Shown here one piece after another: positions 60,512 through 64,000 of a stretch of 64,000 nucleotides of DNA. Source of the stretch: Vibrio crassostreae 9ZC13. GTDB taxonomy: Bacteria > Pseudomonadota > Gammaproteobacteria > Enterobacterales > Vibrionaceae. The stretch spans positions 1-64,000 of the forward strand of contig NZ_AJYZ02000019.1 in assembly GCF_000272045.2 (NCBI RefSeq), written 5' to 3'. Position 1 is the stretch's first letter. Each line of letters opens with the position of its first letter. The position numbers and the translations under genes are program-made. The notes beneath the pieces were generated by a model that was given only the letters and a program-made list of their open reading frames with translations, was not told where the DNA came from and made no database searches.

Positions 60512-61402
60512 ATGATGAAAAAGACCGCCATTTTGTCGATAACCACGATAGCCCTGATGAGCACAGCGGCGGTCTTTTTATATCTAAATAATCAAGATAC
60601 ACATACTGACGACGAACAACGCGTCTCCTCATTGAAAGTCACCTCTCAGCAAGATACCGACATCGATAACGCATCAGCAAAAGACATGATGGAATATTTC
60701 GTGTCAGGTAATACAGAATTAACCCTTGAAGATATTCGAGACAACGTGGCGAAACACCACGAACAATCATCAACAACCGTGGTTGATGAAGCACTGTTTG
60801 CCAAATATCTTGAGTATAAGTCGGCACTGACATCGTTGGACGTGCAGTTCGGTACCACATCCATTTCCGCTGATGATCTACGTGCACTCAATCAAGCGCT
60901 CCTTGACCTCCAAGCTCAGTTTTTCAGTGAGAGCGAGATAAGTATTCTGTTTACGCACGACAACAGAATGAGAGAAATCGCCTTAGAAAAGTTACTTCTG
61001 AAACAGGAGGGATTAGAGGATGAAGAATACCAACAAAGACTCGAATCCTATCTATCTGAGCAACCTGATTATGTTCAGTCGAGTCACCAGAATCAGGTGT
61101 TACTCCAACAGCTCTCTAGCTCTGAAGGTCTCGATGAACAGGGTAAATACTTAAAGAGAAGCGAACTTGTCGGTGAAGAAGTAACCCAGAGACTTGAAGC
61201 ACTTGATAAACAAAGAGCGGCCTTTGAAGACTCGTTAGAGGTCTACTTCGCAGAACGAAATGATGTCTTGAAAGATTCATTCCTATCAAAAACCGAACAA
61301 CAAGAGAAGATTGCGCAACTTAGGACTGAACATTTCCTACCAGAACAGCTTAGAAGGGTAGAAGCGATTGAAAGAATTCGAGCGGCTGAATCTCGTCAGT
61401 AG
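60512..61402 (+). CDS. Lipase-specific foldase (LifO/LipB)
   Basis: This 296-residue protein (293-295 if the second ATG of ATGATG is used) has an N-terminal membrane anchor (about 5-24), a variable linker and a long helical domain (about 60-290). It folds the preceding lipase in the periplasm. The family motif Rx1x2FDY(F/C)L(S/T)A appears here only as a degenerate AKDMMEYFVSGNTEL. The helices after it (LYLAERNDVL-like YFAERNDVLKDSF and KIAQLRTEHFLPEQLRRVEA) fit the foldase C-terminal domain. It follows lipA by 35 bases and is probably co-transcribed. Confidence 0.87.
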   Translation: MMKKTAILSITTIALMSTAAVFLYLNNQDTHTDDEQRVSSLKVTSQQDTDIDNASAKDMMEYFVSGNTELTLEDIRDNVAKHHEQSSTTVVDEALFAKYLEYKSALTSLDVQFGTTSISADDLRALNQALLDLQAQFFSESEISILFTHDNRMREIALEKLLLKQEGLEDEEYQQRLESYLSEQPDYVQSSHQNQVLLQQLSSSEGLDEQGKYLKRSELVGEEVTQRLEALDKQRAAFEDSLEVYFAERNDVLKDSFLSKTEQQEKIAQLRTEHFLPEQLRRVEAIERIRAAESRQ

Positions 61403-61414
61403 TGTCTAAAAGCG

Positions 61415-61443
61415 AAAAACCAGCCATGATGGCTGGCTTTTTG
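61415..61443. terminator. Terminator after the lipase foldase gene
   Basis: CCAGCCAT and ATGGCTGG pair around one base and are flanked by A5 and T5. It serves the convergent foldase and chemoreceptor genes. Confidence 0.85.
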
Positions 61444-61509
61444 TTTATCGGCGAGTTCTAAAGAGCATACAGCCTGAATCTGTTTGCCTTGAACTTCGTA
61501 CCTTGAAGC

Positions 61510-63153
61510 CTATACCTTAAAGTAATCCAACTGCTGCTTCTGTTGTTCTGCTAGGTTAGAAAGCTCGTGGCTTGCTGCAGCGGCTTGAGTAATGCCGGTA
61601 ACGTTTTGGCTTACTAGGCTGTAGATGTTTGAGATGTTACGGTTGATGTCTGAGGTTACTTGGCTTTGCTCTTCGGCGGCAGAGGCAACCTGAGTGTTAA
61701 TCTCAGTCATGTCCGTTACCGAGTTAGCAATGCCTGAAAGCGCCGCGCTTACTTCACCTGCAAGAGTTTGGTTGTGTTCCAGCATAGATAATGAGCTGCT
61801 CATGCTTTCATTCGCGTTACCGGATTGAACCTGCAAACCTTCTATGATGGTTTGGATCTCTTTGGTTGAATCTTGTGTACGTGCCGCTAGCATTCGAACT
61901 TCATCAGCAACCACTGCGAAACCACGACCGCTTTCACCTGCACGAGCGGCTTCGATTGCTGCGTTAAGCGCCAGCAGGTTAGTTTGTTCAGAGATACTTT
62001 GAATTACCTCAATCACTTTACCAATCTGTTCAGAGTGCTCTTTTAGCGTGCCCACAACATTTGCGGCTTCGCTTAGCTGAATCGCCATCTGTTCGTTAGC
62101 TTTGTTGCTTTCATTAAACAAGCTCATGCTGTGTGTCGCCATTTCGTCAGCTTGCTTAGACGCTGAGTCGGCTTGTACTGCGTTCTCATTAACGTGTGCT
62201 GCTGTGCTTTCCAATTGGTTCACAGCAGAAGCAACTTGCTCCACCTCTTGCTTCTCTTGGTCTGAGTTAACGCTGGACTGTGTCATTACAGCCGCTAGCT
62301 CTGTCGACGCAGAAGCCACTTCGATACTGATTCGAGACAGCGAGCTTACCGTGTCACGCAGCTGTTCAACAGACTGGTTTACGTCTTGCGCTAGGCGTGA
62401 GATTTCGTTGTCGCCATACTCTTCTGCTTTAACTAACAAGTTACCTTTTGCTACTTCCCGCATCGTTTCTTGAATGTTGCTGATCGGCTTAACAATGATA
62501 CCAGCCAGCGTCCAACTGATAATTAGAGCTACAGACAGGATCACCAACAGTGCAATGGTCGCAGTAGTCAGCGTGCTAGCGTGTTGCTGGCCGTTGATGT
62601 CGACCTCTTGAGTGGCAAGCAAGTTCAGCTTTTTAGACAGAGTATTGATCGCTTGCACCATTTCATTACCCGCATGTCGGTATTGGTCGATTGCGATCTG
62701 GTAGCGGTTTTCAAAATCTGAAGATAGTGATGCATCGCCGTGTTTCGCTCTTAATAGCGGAAGCATGGTGGTACGAGAAAAATCGACATAGTGATTCATC
62801 GCTTTGTTCATCGCGGCCACTTCATCTTGCATGCCTGGCACTGTGTCTAATGAATTCAGTAGGCGAGTATTCTGATCGCGTTTTTGGTTTAGTGTTTCAA
62901 CCAATGTTTTTACGTCATCAGCATTGAATAGACTGTAAATCGCTTTGATGCGCATGCCATAGCTGTTGTCGACGATTTCGCTAAGTTCTTCTTTATGTAA
63001 GATTAACTGGTCGGTTGCTACTGACACATCTTTGAATGCACTTTCTAGTTTTTCACCACCGATAATGACACCGGCTAAAAGTAAGACAACGGAAAATAGT
63101 ACGGGTATAAGAATTTGTATTTTGATTGATAAGCCACTGAGAAGTTGGCGCAT
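61510..63153 (-). CDS. Methyl-accepting chemotaxis protein, HlyB-type
   Basis: This 547-residue protein has two membrane helices (about 13-31 and 194-213) bounding a helical periplasmic sensor, then a HAMP domain (about 213-268, [20 protein letters not shown]), and a signalling domain. The kinase-contact hairpin is the conserved [20 protein letters not shown] followed by [20 protein letters not shown]. The protein resembles V. cholerae HlyB, which lies beside haemolysin and lipase genes there. Here it follows tlh, lipA and the foldase without an hlyA gene. The ligand is unknown. Confidence 0.88.
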   Translation of the reverse strand: MRQLLSGLSIKIQILIPVLFSVVLLLAGVIIGGEKLESAFKDVSVATDQLILHKEELSEIVDNSYGMRIKAIYSLFNADDVKTLVETLNQKRDQNTRLLNSLDTVPGMQDEVAAMNKAMNHYVDFSRTTMLPLLRAKHGDASLSSDFENRYQIAIDQYRHAGNEMVQAINTLSKKLNLLATQEVDINGQQHASTLTTATIALLVILSVALIISWTLAGIIVKPISNIQETMREVAKGNLLVKAEEYGDNEISRLAQDVNQSVEQLRDTVSSLSRISIEVASASTELAAVMTQSSVNSDQEKQEVEQVASAVNQLESTAAHVNENAVQADSASKQADEMATHSMSLFNESNKANEQMAIQLSEAANVVGTLKEHSEQIGKVIEVIQSISEQTNLLALNAAIEAARAGESGRGFAVVADEVRMLAARTQDSTKEIQTIIEGLQVQSGNANESMSSSLSMLEHNQTLAGEVSAALSGIANSVTDMTEINTQVASAAEEQSQVTSDINRNISNIYSLVSQNVTGITQAAAASHELSNLAEQQKQQLDYFKV

Positions 63154-63523
63154 GTAATGTCCTTCTTTGAATAAAATAAAAAGATGAGAATTATTATTAT
63201 TAGAATTAGTTGGCGATTCTAACTAATGAGACTGACAATTCAATCAGTAAAGGCTTTGATTTCGTTATATGCGATAGGTATTTGATATAGATGGTTATTT
63301 ATTGTTCTAAATGGCGATAAAGGTGGATCTTTTTATCCATCGTGTTAGGGCTAATTGATTGATAAATAGAGAAATATATTGGTTAGTATTCGATATAAAT
63401 AGGGAAGGAAATCTAGCTTTTTGGTGCTCAAACGATGGTGAGACCTGCATTCACTAACTGCATCTGATGGGGGCGCGACTATCAATTCATCGAGTAGGAG
63501 AGAAATTAGCCATTAATTTGTAG
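63154..63523. other. Gap upstream of pstS
   Basis: This AT-rich non-coding stretch between the divergent chemoreceptor and pstS genes has no element that I can name before the PhoB-like site. Confidence 0.4.
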
Positions 63524-63570
63524 TTGTCATATAGGCTTCAATTAAGTGAAACACAACTGTCACATTCGGA
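63524..63570 (+). promoter_or_regulatory. PhoB-box-like repeats upstream of pstS
   Basis: TTGTCAT-ATAG-GCTTCAA (63524-63541) and CTGTCAC-ATTC-GGATTCT (63557-63574) each resemble one good and one poor half of the PhoB box CTGTCAT-N4-CTGTCAT. They lie 60-110 bases before the start codon of pstS, where phosphate-starvation control is expected. Confidence 0.4.
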
Positions 63571-63633
63571 TTCTAAAGTAGGCCTCGTTCAAGCAAAACA
63601 TTACGGCAATAACGCCACTAAAGGAAATTTGTG

Positions 63634-64000
63634 ATGAAAAAGACAGTTATCGGTGCAATCGCACTACTAGGCGCTCTAACAGTGAATACAGCTTCAGCTA
63701 AAGAAACTATCTCTGTAGTTGGCTCTAACAGTGCTTCTCCACTGGTTGAAGTTTTTGCAGAAACCTACATGAATAAAGGCGAACCAGTGTTCATCGAAAT
63801 TCAAGCACCAGGTTCTTCTGCAGGCATCAAAGCAGCAAAAAATGGAAGTGCTGACCTTGGTATCTCTTCTCGTGACCTAAAAGAAGAAGAGAAAACAGCT
63901 GACCTGAAAGAGCTAGTTATCGCTCGTGACGGTATCGCAGTTGTTGTTAACCCGAACAACGAAGTATCTGCTCTTACTGCTGAGCAAATCACTTCAATCT
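63634..64000 (+). CDS. pstS: Phosphate-binding protein PstS (5' part; cut by window edge)
   Basis: The frame begins at an ATG seven bases after AAGGAA and runs off the right edge after 122 codons. A signal peptide (MKKTVIGAIALLGALTVNTA) is followed by the PstS-type N-lobe: ETISVVGSNSASPLVEVFAE, then APGSSAGIKAAKNGSADLGI with SSRDL, which line the phosphate site. It would bind phosphate in the periplasm for the Pst ABC transporter. The gene's C-terminal lobe and partner genes are outside the window. Confidence 0.85.
   Translation, partial: MKKTVIGAIALLGALTVNTASAKETISVVGSNSASPLVEVFAETYMNKGEPVFIEIQAPGSSAGIKAAKNGSADLGISSRDLKEEEKTADLKELVIARDGIAVVVNPNNEVSALTAEQITSI

Overview
The window looks like a stretch of a Vibrio genome, most likely chromosome II of a Splendidus-clade species. 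This is inferred from the gene families, not from a database match. The evidence is a textbook Qrr quorum-sensing small RNA with LuxO sites and a sigma-54 promoter, a thermolabile haemolysin (tlh), a HlyB-type chemoreceptor, a MalT maltodextrin regulon, a second RsgA paralogue, UPF0397/ECF transport genes and moderate GC. I see no insertion sequence, prophage, CRISPR array, tRNA or rRNA.

Layout. (1) 1-10.2 kb: alpha-glucan use: glgX (cut by the left edge), lamB, malM, a small secreted protein, a surface-lipoprotein pullulanase and a cytoplasmic alpha-amylase. (2) 10.3-12.9 kb: a DUF1294 membrane protein, a LysE/RhtB exporter divergent from an AsnC/Lrp regulator, and a LysR regulator. (3) 13-23.1 kb: a sulfur-oxyanion respiration island. 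It has the two-component system ttrSR, tetrathionate reductase ttrBCA, and diheme cytochromes of the TsdA/TsdB thiosulfate dehydrogenase type. An identical 18-bp palindrome lies in front of both ttrB and tsdB. (4) 23.4-31.2 kb: a Sel1-repeat protein, sstT, rsgA with a long structured leader, a copper/SCO operon, a DUF368 protein and the qrr sRNA. (5) 31.4-41.9 kb: malT divergent from malP-malQ-glgB. (6) 42-47.6 kb: a TetR-like regulator, an ECF transporter operon (S component, fused A1A2 ATPase, T component) and a yiaVW-like pair. (7) 47.8-57.7 kb: an EamA exporter, two overlapping TPR/GGDEF paralogues (one degenerate), a zinc-ribbon transposase-like protein downstream of deoD, an L,D-transpeptidase convergent with an Lpp-like lipoprotein, and a DEAD-box helicase. 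(8) 57.8-63.2 kb: tlh, lipase lipA with its foldase, and a HlyB-type chemoreceptor. (9) The start of a pstS gene with PhoB-box-like repeats, cut by the right edge.

How the genes work together. Regions 1 and 5 form one physiological unit. Pullulanase debranches glucans outside the cell, LamB admits the maltodextrins, and MalP, MalQ, the amylase, GlgX and GlgB interconvert them inside. MalT-box-like and CRP-like sites sit in front of several of these genes. Region 3 could link both directions of the thiosulfate/tetrathionate couple under TtrSR control. Region 8 is an extracellular lipolysis locus.

Intergenic regions carry at least seven short tandem repeats (units of 7-19 bp), which is unusual for otherwise ordinary gene neighbourhoods. 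The items most worth a second look are the shared ttr/tsd operator, the structured leader and tiny ORF upstream of rsgA, the degenerate GGDEF partner, the transposase-like zinc-ribbon protein, the transpeptidase-lipoprotein pair and a MetJ-like box in front of the ECF operon.
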